Counted from the stretch's first letter, positions 1 to 9,012 are shown. The stretch is DNA of 35,706 nucleotides from Lachnospiraceae bacterium UBA6987 (GCA_002449955.1 DJYD01000048.1:1-35706); one strand, 5' to 3'. Numbers and translations: made by a program. Notes: a model not told the origin generated them from the sequence alone.

Positions 1-30
1 CGATCGCGCAGAGTGATTCCCCGCAATAGA

Positions 31-70
31 ATAAGCCTGTAAAAATGAGAAGTCATTTTTACAGGCTTAT
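31..70 (+). terminator. Strong hairpin, probable terminator of the gene left of the window
   Basis: Two perfectly complementary 18-base arms (31-48 and 53-70) surround a GAAG tetraloop. The downstream base run TTCTTT is only a weak U-tract. It probably ends a transcript entering from the left. The long, partly AT-rich stem is unusual for a minimal terminator. Confidence 0.6.
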
Positions 71-89
71 TTCTTTGTCATGCAAATGA

Positions 90-118
90 TTGCGGACGAT
101 TTCCAAATATGATATCTT
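90..118 (+). promoter_or_regulatory. Weak candidate sigma-A promoter for the TIR gene
   Basis: TTGCGG at 90-95 and TATCTT at 113-118 are separated by 17 bases. Both boxes deviate from consensus. It is the best spacing match in the short gap between the upstream hairpin and the TIR gene. Confidence 0.25.
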
Positions 119-164
119 AATGATAAATCCGCAGTTTCCTGCACTAGATAACAGGAGCGATATC

Positions 165-3100
165 ATGAACAGCATGACCGAGACCCAGGAACGAAACTAT
201 ATTGCTTTTATCAGCTACCGCCACAAACCGCTTGACAAAGAGGCGGCGGAACGCATTCAGCGCAGCATCGAACGTTATACTGTCCCGAAGGAATTCCGTG
301 AAAAGACCGAAGGGAAGAAGCTCGGCATGGTGTTTCGTGACGAAGATGAGCTGCCGGTGTCCTCGAATCTTTCAGACAGTATTCTGTATGCCCTCGACCA
401 CAGCAAATATTTGATTGTGATCTGCACGCCGGACCTGCCGCTTTCCAAATGGTGCGAGCAGGAGATCCGCTATTTCATTTCCACGCATGACCGGGATCAT
501 GTGATCGCAGTGCTCGCTGACGGCACGCCGGAGCAGTCATTTTCTCCTTATCTGCTGCATACTTTTGATGAGGAAGGCCGCATCACGGGTGATACGGAAC
601 CACTCGCGGCAAATATTGCCGGTGAAAACCACAGCATCAGTAAGAAGAACTTCCGCAAGGAGATCGTTCGTATCTATGCAGCCCTGATCGGCTGTCCTTT
701 TGATGCGCTCTGGCAGCGGGAACGCCGCGCGCGCACAAACAGGATCATGGCGCTGACAGGGGTCGCGGCTGCGGCTATGGCCGTCTTCAGCATCGTGGTG
801 CTCTCCAAAAATAAGGAGATCCGGCAGCAGAGCGAACAGATCCAGGAGCAGAATACGCAGATTCTGGCGCAGAACGGCCAGATCACGGAGCAGAATCAGA
901 AGATCACGGCACAGAACGGCCTGATCACAGATCAGAATAAAGATTTGCAGCGGCAGCTATCCCGCATTCTGGTAGATGCGGGCTATACGGACCTGGAGAC
1001 CTATAACCTGAAAGGGGCTCTGCAGAACGGAGTGGACGCCTTGCTGGAAGGTGAAAATGCCTCGCTCCGCGATCCGCGCGCAGAAGTGCTGCTAAACGAA
1101 GCGCTTGGTGCCTATCAGGTCAATTACCGGCAAAGCAGCACGATTTATGAGCAAAGCGAGGCCATTACGGCGCTTGCGGTGCCTGAAGACGGTGACTGTG
1201 CACTGATCCTTGACGAGCTCGGTATCGTGCGGTGCCTGGAATTGCCGAGAGGTGTGGTCCGGTGGACGGCAAGGACCTTCTTCTCAGGACAGAAGGCGGC
1301 TTTTGAGGAAGGGCCCGCGTTTTACTTTGTCAAAGCAGAAAACCTGGTGATCTGCAAGAACATGCAGAATATCATGGCGCTTTCGCTGGAAGACGGCAGC
1401 GTCCGCTGGGAATACCGTTATCAGTATAAACATGGGAACAACTTCTGCACCGTTTCGGAAGATGAGAGCCGCCTGGCACTGCTTGATATTGCGGACGAGG
1501 AGGCGGAGACGCCCTCCTGCCTGTATGTGCTGGATACTGCCACAGGTGAGGCGCTTGCCCGCGTTGAGCTTGAAGGCGATGATTATACCCTGGAACAGAG
1601 CAGCATGCTTGAACCATGCCGTTATGATTACGGCGCTGTCTTTTCCGAAGGCGGAGAGCAGATCGATATCGCTGTCATTGCGGCCAAGGTGACGGACGGA
1701 GAGCGGGCGGAAAAAAGCTCCTTCTATTTTTTGCGGGTCGATCTTGTGAAAGAAGAGGTTGTCCGTGTCAATTACTTCGGTAATTTCAATGACGGAGCCG
1801 TTAATTTTATCTGCGGCATGCACAAGGGAGAGGATGACTTATTCTGTGCCGTATATTCGCACGCATACGGCGGCGTGTATACGGTTCTGATTCCGGACGA
1901 TCCGGAAAAGGCATCGGTTCTGGAATTTGAGCACCAGAGTCTCCGCGCGGAGAACGGAGCGCCCTCAAGGTGGGAAAAGCATTATGTGACCCCGATGATC
2001 GCAGATGAGAACGTTGCGGTGGTTTTCATTGACAATTCTTTGCTGCTCTATGACCGTACAAGCGCCAAACAGAAAAAGTCTCTGGACCTGATGGGTGTTG
2101 TCCGGGATGCGTTCTGGCTGGATCCGGAAGAAGAGGTGATCGAGGTCGTGCTGGACAATGGTGACTACTGCGCTTTCGATCTGGAAGCGGATGATGGTTC
2201 TGCCTTTACGAGCTACAGTACCAATTCTTTTTCGCAAAACAGCATTCTCCTGGCAGATACGGTCGGAGCCGGCCTCCAGCTGTGGGTGTTTGACATTCCG
2301 GCGGGTGGCATGTTTCTGACGGTTCGGGAGGAACACCCGGGCCGCCTGCTGCTTGCGCGGGACATTTCGGATCCGGCTGTGCACAAGGCTCCGCAGAGGC
2401 CGGAGGACGCCCAGTCCACGTATTTCGTCAAGGAATCACCTTCAGGGAAATCGGTGATGATCTTCTATAATGTGAGCACCGGCTACAGTTTGGAAGAGAG
2501 AAAATTTATTGCCGTCCGCTGTGATGCGGAAAGCATGCAGGAAAACGCGCGCTGCAGCATTGGCGGCTATGTGGAAGAAGACCAGCTGATCCTGTTAGAC
2601 GACGACCATATCCTGAGCGGCTTAACGATCTATGGAATGGATGGAAGCGTTTCTTACCTGGAAAGGATCACAGAAGAGAATAAAGACAAATACGAGTATG
2701 ATGACTGCTATCATGAAAGGCTTGCCGACGGGCGCATCGTGAGTGTGATGGACCGGACCAGCTCCTGGAACCTGAATGTCTGTCCCTGCTGGATCGATGG
2801 AAAGTTCGTCGAGGCATCCGGCAGTCCGTCCACCGGATTTGCCATGATGGACAACGATTATTTCCGTGTCGGGAAGAACGGATATGTTGTGGCACACGGA
2901 ACGTATGCGTATGTGAATGAAGCCGGCGAAACGGTCAAGGTGGAAACGCCCGGCTTCGTGACATTTGACATTGCCGGAGGGCAAAGGTATTTTCTGGAGG
3001 ATCAGTGCCCGGAGGCAGAAAAGAGAATTATTTTGATCGGGACGGAAAAACCGGTGTTTGCCTGCAGCTATGAAGACGGTTCGATTTATGTTTATGATCC

Positions 3101-3560
3101 GGTGACGATGTCCGCGAAGAAGTTTGACGCCGCCTATGAGGCTAAGGAAATCAAGCTCATGTGTTTTGCCGAGGGTGATGCGTATCTCTTCGTGATTACC
3201 GAAGCGGGACGGATGGATATTTATGATCTGGAGAGCGGCGAAAGAGTTTTTTCCGAAATGTGCCCGGAACTGGGAGGCCTGTCAGAATATGCCGCCATAC
3301 ATGTTGACAGGGATACGGAGAACAAGCGGCTGCATGTATTCGGCGGTGAATCAGCATGGCTGAGCATTGATACGGAGAACTGGACGATCTCGGCAAGACG
3401 GACAGGGACCAATTATGCATGGCTGCGCGGCAGCAACAGGCTGTGCTTCTCGGCCAGGCAGGACAATGAAAACAGGGTGGCAAGCGTGCCGATCCGTTCC
3501 GTAAGTGAGCTCGCGGACTGGGCAAGAAAAGAACTCGCGGAGTATGAGGAACAGGACTGA
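165..3560 (+). CDS. TIR-domain membrane protein with coiled coil and propeller-like C-terminus
   Basis: The start at 165 is chosen because AGGAG lies 7 bases upstream; an in-frame TTG at 90 has no such site. The product is 1131 residues. Residues about 12-130 form a TIR domain: YIAFISYRHK, an RDEDELP loop, the strand YLIVICTP, and SKWCEQEI, whose Glu100 aligns with the catalytic glutamate of NAD-cleaving TIR domains such as SARM1. A basic stretch RERRARTNR precedes one membrane helix (about 195-214), so the TIR domain should be cytoplasmic and the rest outside. Five QNxxI heptads (about 229-263) predict a coiled coil, then a helical spacer, then some 800 residues with WD/PQQ-like blade pieces (for example IYVYDPVTMSAKKFD). 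Enzyme activity and ligand are unknown. It stands alone in its transcription unit. The TIR call is firm; the propeller is inferred from repeat texture. Confidence 0.85.
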   Translation: MNSMTETQERNYIAFISYRHKPLDKEAAERIQRSIERYTVPKEFREKTEGKKLGMVFRDEDELPVSSNLSDSILYALDHSKYLIVICTPDLPLSKWCEQEIRYFISTHDRDHVIAVLADGTPEQSFSPYLLHTFDEEGRITGDTEPLAANIAGENHSISKKNFRKEIVRIYAALIGCPFDALWQRERRARTNRIMALTGVAAAAMAVFSIVVLSKNKEIRQQSEQIQEQNTQILAQNGQITEQNQKITAQNGLITDQNKDLQRQLSRILVDAGYTDLETYNLKGALQNGVDALLEGENASLRDPRAEVLLNEALGAYQVNYRQSSTIYEQSEAITALAVPEDGDCALILDELGIVRCLELPRGVVRWTARTFFSGQKAAFEEGPAFYFVKAENLVICKNMQNIMALSLEDGSVRWEYRYQYKHGNNFCTVSEDESRLALLDIADEEAETPSCLYVLDTATGEALARVELEGDDYTLEQSSMLEPCRYDYGAVFSEGGEQIDIAVIAAKVTDGERAEKSSFYFLRVDLVKEEVVRVNYFGNFNDGAVNFICGMHKGEDDLFCAVYSHAYGGVYTVLIPDDPEKASVLEFEHQSLRAENGAPSRWEKHYVTPMIADENVAVVFIDNSLLLYDRTSAKQKKSLDLMGVVRDAFWLDPEEEVIEVVLDNGDYCAFDLEADDGSAFTSYSTNSFSQNSILLADTVGAGLQLWVFDIPAGGMFLTVREEHPGRLLLARDISDPAVHKAPQRPEDAQSTYFVKESPSGKSVMIFYNVSTGYSLEERKFIAVRCDAESMQENARCSIGGYVEEDQLILLDDDHILSGLTIYGMDGSVSYLERITEENKDKYEYDDCYHERLADGRIVSVMDRTSSWNLNVCPCWIDGKFVEASGSPSTGFAMMDNDYFRVGKNGYVVAHGTYAYVNEAGETVKVETPGFVTFDIAGGQRYFLEDQCPEAEKRIILIGTEKPVFACSYEDGSIYVYDPVTMSAKKFDAAYEAKEIKLMCFAEGDAYLFVITEAGRMDIYDLESGERVFSEMCPELGGLSEYAAIHVDRDTENKRLHVFGGESAWLSIDTENWTISARRTGTNYAWLRGSNRLCFSARQDNENRVASVPIRSVSELADWARKELAEYEEQD
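849..953 (+). repeat. Five in-frame 21-bp repeats coding QNxxI heptads
   Basis: Within the TIR gene, five consecutive 7-codon units begin Gln-Asn and carry Ile (Leu in the last) at the fifth position. This is a coding repeat predicting a coiled coil just outside the membrane, likely an oligomerisation stalk. Such repeats can vary in copy number between strains. Confidence 0.8.
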
Positions 3561-3604
3561 AAGAGTGTGCACCGGGACGGAGGCTTCATTCACCTCCTTG
3601 CTGC

Positions 3605-3633
3605 TTGCAACGCTGTCGTAAACTTGGTATAAT
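3605..3633 (+). promoter_or_regulatory. Sigma-A type promoter, extended -10
   Basis: TTGCAA (3605-3610), a 17-base spacer and TATAAT (3628-3633) preceded by TGG, giving an extended -10. It lies 31 bases before the methyltransferase start and would drive the methyltransferase-rdgB-hydrolase operon. Confidence 0.75.
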
Positions 3634-3664
3634 AAGCAAAGCGGAACAAGAGGGGTAAAGGGAT

Positions 3665-4819
3665 ATGTACACCTATATTGCGCCGTGCCATTTCGGCTTG
3701 GAAGCAGTTTTGAAGAGAGAGATCTGGGACCTCGGCTATGACATCATCAAGGTGGAAGACGGAAAGGTCTTCTTTGAGGGGGATGCAGAGGCCGGGGTGA
3801 GAGCCAATGTCTTTCTTCGGACGGCGGAACGCGTTCTTCTGCAGGTGGGCAGCTTTAAAGCAGTGACCTGGGATGAACTTTTTGAGGGGACAAAAGCCCT
3901 GCCCTGGGAGGACTTCCTCCCGGTCGATGCGAGATTTTGGGTAGCCAAGGCGGCTTCCATAAAGAGCGCCCTGTTTTCCCCGACCGATATCCAGACGGTA
4001 ATGAAAAAGGCGGTCGTGGAACGCCTGAAGAGCCGTTACCACCTGAACATTTTTCCGGAAAGCGGTGCCGCCTACCCGATCCGCGTGGTGATCATGAAAG
4101 ACGAAGTGACGGCGGCGATCGATCTGTCCGGAGATTCGCTCCACAAGCGCGGCTACCGGAAGCTGGTAAGCAAGGCGCCCATCACGGAGACCCTGGCTGC
4201 AGCGCTTCTCCTGCTGACCCCCTGGAAGGCAGGACGGATCCTCGTCGATCCCTTCTGCGGCAGCGGTACCTTTCCGATCGAGGCGGCGCTCATGGCAGCG
4301 AATATCGCGCCCGGCATGAACCGCTCCTTTGCGGCGGAAAGCTGGAAAAATCTGTTTCCGGAGACGCTCTGGGCTGATGCGAAAGAAGAAGCGCAGGATC
4401 TTGTACAGATGCCGCAGGACTGTGATATCCAGGGCTATGACCTGGACGGAGAGATCATCAAGGCGGCAAGGGAAAATGCCCGCGCTGCCGGCGTGGAAGA
4501 TCTGATCCATTTTCAGCAGCGGGATGTGAGCCTGCTCAGCCATCCGAAGAAATATGGGTTTATCATCACCAATCCGCCGTACGGCGAGCGGCTTGAAGAG
4601 AAGGCTGCGCTGCCGGCGCTTTACCGGACCTTCGGAGAGCGGCTGAAAGCCTTGGATACCTGGTCGGCTTACATGATCACGGCCTATAAGGATGCGGAAC
4701 GGGATATGGACCGGAAAGCCGCGAAGAACCGCAAGATCTACAACGGCATGATGAAGACCTATTTTTACGAGTTTCCGGGGCCTAAACCGCCCCGCAGAAA
4801 GCCCGAGGGAGAGATATGA
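3665..4819 (+). CDS. THUMP-domain class I rRNA methyltransferase, RlmL/YpsC family
   Basis: Predicted S-adenosylmethionine-dependent N2-guanine methyltransferase acting on 23S rRNA in the cytoplasm. The 384-residue protein has an N-terminal ferredoxin-like/THUMP RNA-binding half starting TYIAPCHFGLEAVLKREI and a C-terminal Rossmann methyltransferase half. The SAM-binding motif I is seen in VDPFCGSGTFPIEAA, the acidic strand-2 end in GYDLDGEII, and the catalytic motif IV in NPPYGERL, typical of enzymes methylating an exocyclic amino group. The length matches YpsC, which lacks the second methyltransferase domain fused in enterobacterial RlmKL. AGAGGGG precedes the ATG. The stop overlaps the rdgB start by four bases (ATGA), so the two are translationally coupled. 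The exact target nucleotide cannot be told from sequence. Confidence 0.9.
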   Translation: MYTYIAPCHFGLEAVLKREIWDLGYDIIKVEDGKVFFEGDAEAGVRANVFLRTAERVLLQVGSFKAVTWDELFEGTKALPWEDFLPVDARFWVAKAASIKSALFSPTDIQTVMKKAVVERLKSRYHLNIFPESGAAYPIRVVIMKDEVTAAIDLSGDSLHKRGYRKLVSKAPITETLAAALLLLTPWKAGRILVDPFCGSGTFPIEAALMAANIAPGMNRSFAAESWKNLFPETLWADAKEEAQDLVQMPQDCDIQGYDLDGEIIKAARENARAAGVEDLIHFQQRDVSLLSHPKKYGFIITNPPYGERLEEKAALPALYRTFGERLKALDTWSAYMITAYKDAERDMDRKAAKNRKIYNGMMKTYFYEFPGPKPPRRKPEGEI

Positions 4820-5430
4820 AAACACTGATATTTGCCACCGGCAATAAAGATAAAGTCCGGGAAGTGAAGGAAATGCTGGAGGGACTGGATGTCCGCGTGC
4901 TGAGCCTGAAGGAGGCCGGCCTGGATCCGGAGATCGTTGAAGACGGAGAAAGTTTCCGCGAGAATTCCCTGATCAAGGCACGAACCGTCTATGCACTCTG
5001 CGGTGAGGCCGTTCTGGCTGATGATTCAGGGCTGGAGATCGATGCTTTTGACGGAGCGCCCGGTGTTTACAGCTCCCGCTACATGGGAGAAGATACCCCT
5101 TATACGGTGAAATGCGGGGCGATCCTGGAACGCCTGAAGGATGTGCCTGATGAAGAGCGCGGGGCAGATTTCCGCTGCGCGATCAGTTTTATCTGCCCTG
5201 ACGGAAAGGGCGGATGCACGGAATACTGTGAGGAAGGCGCCGTGTACGGACGCATTGCCTATGCCCCCGCAGGCAACAACGGATTTGGCTATGATCCGAT
5301 CTTTTACCTGCCTGAACTGGGGAAAACCACATCCGAGCTTTCCGACGAAGAAAAGAATGCGCTAAGTCACCGCGGACGGGCACTTCGGGCAGTGAAGCCC
5401 CATATCGTCCGCTGGATCACGGAAGAATGA
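4816..5430 (+). CDS. rdgB: XTP/dITP diphosphatase (RdgB/HAM1 family)
   Basis: Hydrolyses non-canonical purine nucleoside triphosphates (XTP, dITP, ITP) to monophosphates, cleaning the nucleotide pool. The 204-residue length is typical. Family hallmarks are visible: the N-terminal nucleotide loop FATGNKDKVREV, the metal/base-binding DDSGLEIDAFDGAPGVYSSR, the FGYDPIFYLP segment, and LSHRGRAL near the C-terminus. The ATG overlaps the upstream methyltransferase stop by four bases and has GAGGGAGA just before it. The following hydrolase gene begins 23 bases downstream, so all three probably share one transcript. Confidence 0.95.
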   Translation: MKTLIFATGNKDKVREVKEMLEGLDVRVLSLKEAGLDPEIVEDGESFRENSLIKARTVYALCGEAVLADDSGLEIDAFDGAPGVYSSRYMGEDTPYTVKCGAILERLKDVPDEERGADFRCAISFICPDGKGGCTEYCEEGAVYGRIAYAPAGNNGFGYDPIFYLPELGKTTSELSDEEKNALSHRGRALRAVKPHIVRWITEE

Positions 5431-5453
5431 ACACGAGGAAAGGAGTCATTTTC

Positions 5454-6377
5454 ATGAAACGCTATGAGATTTCGCTTCCGTCTTCGGACGGCAAAACCAC
5501 CTTGCATGGTTATCACTGGAAACCAGAAGGAGAAGTCCGTGCAGTGGTCCAGCTGGTCCATGGTATGGAGGAATACATTGGCCGCTATGATGAATTTGCC
5601 TGCTTCCTGGCAAAGCAGGGAATTGCCGTTATTGGCCACGATCATCTGGGTCACGGCGGATCCGTAACAGATGAGAGCGAGCTTGGATATTTTGCCAAGG
5701 ATAAAGGCTTCGAGTGCGTGCTGCGCGATATGTTTGCCGTGACGCAGCTTGCGAAGAAAGAATACCCGGATCGCCCGGTCTTCATGTTCGCCCACAGCAT
5801 GGGAAGCTTTTTTGCGCGCCGCTTCATTACGGTTTACCCGAGAGAGTTAGCCGGCGTCATTTTAAGCGGTACCGGCAGTCAGCCTTACATCGCCGTACAT
5901 ATCGGCAAGCAGCTGTCCCGCCTGATCGCAAAGTTCAAGGGCGATCACTACCGCAGCAGACTGGTGGAGAATCTGGCCGTGGGCGGTTACGGCAGCGTGG
6001 AGAAATGGCTTTGCACCCGCGAAGAGATCGTGGAAGCCTACAAGGAAGATCCGCTCTGCGGCTTCCCCTTCACGGTCTGGGCCTACAAGGATTTCTTCAA
6101 GACGCTTGAGTATCTGGCTCTCGGCAAGGATCAGGACCGCATTCCGAAGGATTTCCCCATCCTTCTGATGGCCGGTATGCTTGACCCGGTAGGAGGTAAG
6201 TCGAAGGGCGTTCTGCAGGTCTACAACCACTACAAGAAGATCGGCCTGATTGATGTCGATGTATTCCTGTACAAGGACGACATGCATGAGATCCTGAATG
6301 AAACCGACCGGGACGACGTTTACCACGATGCCTTAAGATGGCTGGACAAGCGCATCGACAACCTGAAAACTACCTAA
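5454..6377 (+). CDS. Alpha/beta hydrolase, monoacylglycerol lipase/lysophospholipase type
   Basis: Predicted serine esterase of the PldB/monoglyceride-lipase group; the substrate is unknown but probably an acylglycerol or lysolipid. The ATG at 5454 is preferred because AGGAG sits 8 bases before it; an in-frame ATG at 5427 overlaps the rdgB stop but has no such site. The 307-residue protein shows the oxyanion segment VQLVHGMEEY, the strand IGHDHLGHG, the nucleophile elbow AHSMG (Ser115; Ala replaces the usual first Gly), and C-terminal acid and base candidates in GMLDPVGG and KDDMHEIL. There is no signal peptide, so it is cytoplasmic. It is last in the methyltransferase-rdgB operon. Confidence 0.85.
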   Translation: MKRYEISLPSSDGKTTLHGYHWKPEGEVRAVVQLVHGMEEYIGRYDEFACFLAKQGIAVIGHDHLGHGGSVTDESELGYFAKDKGFECVLRDMFAVTQLAKKEYPDRPVFMFAHSMGSFFARRFITVYPRELAGVILSGTGSQPYIAVHIGKQLSRLIAKFKGDHYRSRLVENLAVGGYGSVEKWLCTREEIVEAYKEDPLCGFPFTVWAYKDFFKTLEYLALGKDQDRIPKDFPILLMAGMLDPVGGKSKGVLQVYNHYKKIGLIDVDVFLYKDDMHEILNETDRDDVYHDALRWLDKRIDNLKTT

Positions 6378-6384
6378 AAAAATA

Positions 6385-6405
6385 TGCCGGCCGTATCAGC
6401 CGGCA
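6385..6405 (+). terminator. GC-rich hairpin after the hydrolase gene
   Basis: TGCCGGC (6385-6391) and GCCGGCA (6399-6405) pair around a 7-base loop just after the stop codon. Only AAAACC follows on this strand, so it lacks a U-tract and may be a weak terminator or 3'-end stabiliser. A7 before the stem would become a U-run for reverse transcription. Confidence 0.35.
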
Positions 6406-6507
6406 AAACCCGAGCGTGCCGGCATCTGCTTTTGAGGCGACTTGGAAGCGAAGCGGACCGGAGCTGAAAAAGCATATGCCCGGCAGCTCGGAAAACCTTT
6501 GAGAAAA

Positions 6508-8322
6508 ATGGCTGCATATTACCCCGAAGAATTGATTGAAGAAGTCCGCAGCCGCAGCGATATCGTTGCGGTTGTTTCTTCACGTGTAAAACTGACCAAG
6601 CGGGGAGCCAACTACTGGGCCTGCTGCCCCTTCCACAGCGAGAAGACCCCTTCCTTCAGTGTGTCTCCGTCCAAGCAGATGTATTACTGCTTCGGCTGCG
6701 GCGCCGGAGGAAATGCCGTTACTTTTCTGATGAACTACGAAAGCTATACCTTCCCGGAGGCACTGGAATATCTGGCGGAACGGGCAGGGATCACGCTGCC
6801 GAAGCGGGAGATGAGCGGCGAGGAAAAGGCCAGGGAGGGCCTCCGCTCAAGGCTGCTTGAGATCAACGGAGAAGCGGCGAAATTCTATTACTATGAGCTG
6901 CGCCAGCCTGAGGGAAAGCCCGGCATGGATTATCTGACGCGCCGCGGACTCTCTGCGGAAACGCTGAGAAAATTTGGCCTTGGCTTTGCGCCCGGGAGCG
7001 GTTATTACAGCAATATTCTTTACCGCTATCTGCGCGGAAAAGGCTTCTCAGACGAAGAACTGAAGGCCAGCGGACTGGTCAAGTTCAAGGAAGGACGGGG
7101 CGCCTATGACATGTTCAGGGACCGCGTCATGTACCCGATCATGGATAAAAACAGCCGGGTTATCGGCTTTGGCGGGCGAGTACTGGACGGCAGTGAGCCG
7201 AAGTATCTGAACACGCCGGAGACGGCGCTGTTTGACAAGAGCCGGAACCTGTACGGGCTGTTTGCGGCCAAGCTGACGCGCAGACCGTATTACCTGCTCA
7301 TGGAAGGCTACATGGATGTGATCGCCCTGCATCAGGCGGGAATCGACTGCGCGGTCGCATCACTCGGGACGGCGATGACGGAAGGGCACGCAAGGCTTTT
7401 AAAGCGCCATACAGACAATGTGATCCTGACGTATGACAGCGACTCCGCCGGCGTCAAGGCGGCCATGCGGGCGATCCCGATCCTGCGGGGAGAAGGGCTG
7501 AATATCCGTGTCCTGGATCTTAAGCCTTATAAAGACCCGGATGAGCTGATCGTGCATGAAGGCGCAGCCGGCTATGAGGAGAGAATAAAGAATGCCGTCA
7601 ATTTCTTCCTTTTCCAGTCAGATGTGTGGAAGAAGGATCACGACCTTAAGGACCCGGCCGGAATGACAGCCTATTGCAGGCGTCTTGCGGAGGAACTGAC
7701 GAGCTTCCCGGATGAACTGGAGCGGGAAAACTATCTCCAGGCTGTCTGTGACAGACAGGCGATCGACCCTTCACTGCTGCGGAAAATGATGAACCGCATC
7801 GGCAACCGGCGCGTCACAGCGGAGACCGGCTTTGATGAAGAAAACTTTGACGAAACTGCCGCCCTGCAGAAAATGGGCCGGAAGGAAAAGGATGAAGGCG
7901 TATTTGTAGCGGCGCAGATGCTGCTTAACTGGGCGGCCATGAGTCACGTCGGAGCGCAGCGCCTCCGCCTACTCTTAGAAGAAGAGGACTTGCCTGCGGA
8001 AACCTATAAGGAAGTCTACCGCATGATCCTGAAGGAAAAGGAGGCAGGAAGGACCGTGCTTCCGGCGTCGCTGCTGAACCGTTTTGTTGAAGATGAAGCG
8101 GAAAGCAAAGTTGCTGCGGAAATCTTCAGCAAAGGTTTTGCCGACGATACGCCTGCGGAAGAGAAGGCCAGGATCCTAACCGAGAGCTTAAGGCGCCTGC
8201 GCCGCGAGCGTTTGAACCGTGAGCTGCGTGAAGCGGATACCGCGGCAAAGATCCAGCAGCTTGCCAAGGAAAGACAGAATATTAACCGGCTGGTGATTGC
8301 ACCGGCGGATACCGAATTATAG
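6508..8322 (+). CDS. dnaG: DNA primase
   Basis: Synthesises RNA primers at the replication fork together with the replicative helicase. The 604-residue length matches Firmicutes DnaG. The start at 6508 gives MAAYYPEELIEEV, the usual family N-terminus; an in-frame TTG at 6442 with GAGG four bases upstream would add 22 atypical residues, and neither site has a strong ribosome site. The CHC2 zinc finger is Cys40-His43-Cys61-Cys64. The TOPRIM catalytic core is at about 260-345, with EGYMD (266-270) and DSDSAG (310-315). The C-terminal ~170 residues correspond to the helicase-binding region. In many Firmicutes rpoD (sigA) follows directly; here deoC follows instead, so the classic macromolecular-synthesis operon is broken up. 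Confidence 0.95.
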   Translation: MAAYYPEELIEEVRSRSDIVAVVSSRVKLTKRGANYWACCPFHSEKTPSFSVSPSKQMYYCFGCGAGGNAVTFLMNYESYTFPEALEYLAERAGITLPKREMSGEEKAREGLRSRLLEINGEAAKFYYYELRQPEGKPGMDYLTRRGLSAETLRKFGLGFAPGSGYYSNILYRYLRGKGFSDEELKASGLVKFKEGRGAYDMFRDRVMYPIMDKNSRVIGFGGRVLDGSEPKYLNTPETALFDKSRNLYGLFAAKLTRRPYYLLMEGYMDVIALHQAGIDCAVASLGTAMTEGHARLLKRHTDNVILTYDSDSAGVKAAMRAIPILRGEGLNIRVLDLKPYKDPDELIVHEGAAGYEERIKNAVNFFLFQSDVWKKDHDLKDPAGMTAYCRRLAEELTSFPDELERENYLQAVCDRQAIDPSLLRKMMNRIGNRRVTAETGFDEENFDETAALQKMGRKEKDEGVFVAAQMLLNWAAMSHVGAQRLRLLLEEEDLPAETYKEVYRMILKEKEAGRTVLPASLLNRFVEDEAESKVAAEIFSKGFADDTPAEEKARILTESLRRLRRERLNRELREADTAAKIQQLAKERQNINRLVIAPADTEL

Positions 8323-8355
8323 AAAATCCGTTATACGGATTCAAGGAGGAACAAA

Positions 8356-9012
8356 ATGGAACTGAAAACGATCCTGCAGGCCTGTGATCACACCCTGCTG
8401 AAACCTGAATCAACATGGGAGCAGATCAAGGCGATCTGCGACGACGGCATCAAATATCACACGGCTTCCGTGTGCATCCCGGCTGCTTTTGTGAAGCAGG
8501 CGAAGGAATATGTGGGCGATAAGCTTAAGGTCTGCACGGTCATCGGCTTCCCGAACGGCTATTCCACCACGAAGATCAAGGTCCTTGAGACCATGGACGC
8601 CGTGGAAAACGGCGCGGACGAGATCGACATGGTCATCAACATCGGCTGGGTCAAGGAAGGCGCGTACGACAAGGTCCTGGATGAGATCAAACACGTGCGC
8701 TTTGCCTGCCCGGACAAGGTCCTGAAGGTCATTATCGAGACCTGCCTTCTGACGGAAGAAGAGAAGATCCGGATGTGTCAGGTGGTCTCCGAATCCGGCG
8801 CGGATTTCATCAAGACTTCGACCGGTTTTTCCACGGGCGGCGCGACCAGAGAAGACGTCGCACTGTTTAAGAAATACGTAAAGCCCGGCCTCGGCATCAA
8901 GGCGGCCGGCGGTATCGCGAACCTGAAGGACGCAGAGGATTTCCTGGCGCTCGGCGCGACGCGCCTCGGCACCAGCCGTCTGGTGAAGATCGCCAAGGAA
9001 CAGGGAGCATGA
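8356..9012 (+). CDS. deoC: Deoxyribose-phosphate aldolase
   Basis: Cleaves 2-deoxyribose-5-phosphate to acetaldehyde and glyceraldehyde-3-phosphate, the last step of deoxynucleoside breakdown. The 218-residue class I aldolase shows the Schiff-base lysine Lys153 in FIKTSTGFSTGGAT, the second active lysine Lys182 in GIKAAGGI, and Asp92 in DEIDMV. A strong AAGGAGG lies 8 bases before the ATG. A small hairpin (8325-8331 with 8335-8341) sits between the dnaG stop and this site. The stop overlaps cdd by four bases, forming a salvage operon deoC-cdd-pdp. Confidence 0.96.
   Translation: MELKTILQACDHTLLKPESTWEQIKAICDDGIKYHTASVCIPAAFVKQAKEYVGDKLKVCTVIGFPNGYSTTKIKVLETMDAVENGADEIDMVINIGWVKEGAYDKVLDEIKHVRFACPDKVLKVIIETCLLTEEEKIRMCQVVSESGADFIKTSTGFSTGGATREDVALFKKYVKPGLGIKAAGGIANLKDAEDFLALGATRLGTSRLVKIAKEQGA

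Noticed and set aside
840..960. CRISPR-like repeat array
   Set aside because: The repeats are in-frame 21-bp coding units without spacers, explained by coiled-coil heptads.
3579..3597. Terminator after the TIR gene (GGAGG/CCTCC)
   Set aside because: Only a 5-bp stem with a 9-base loop and no U-run; too weak to call, although some terminator is expected here.
3590..4825. Long open frame on the reverse strand opposite the methyltransferase
   Set aside because: Low-complexity Arg/His/Gly-rich translation with no recognisable domain; the forward frame is a complete methyltransferase with motifs and a ribosome site.
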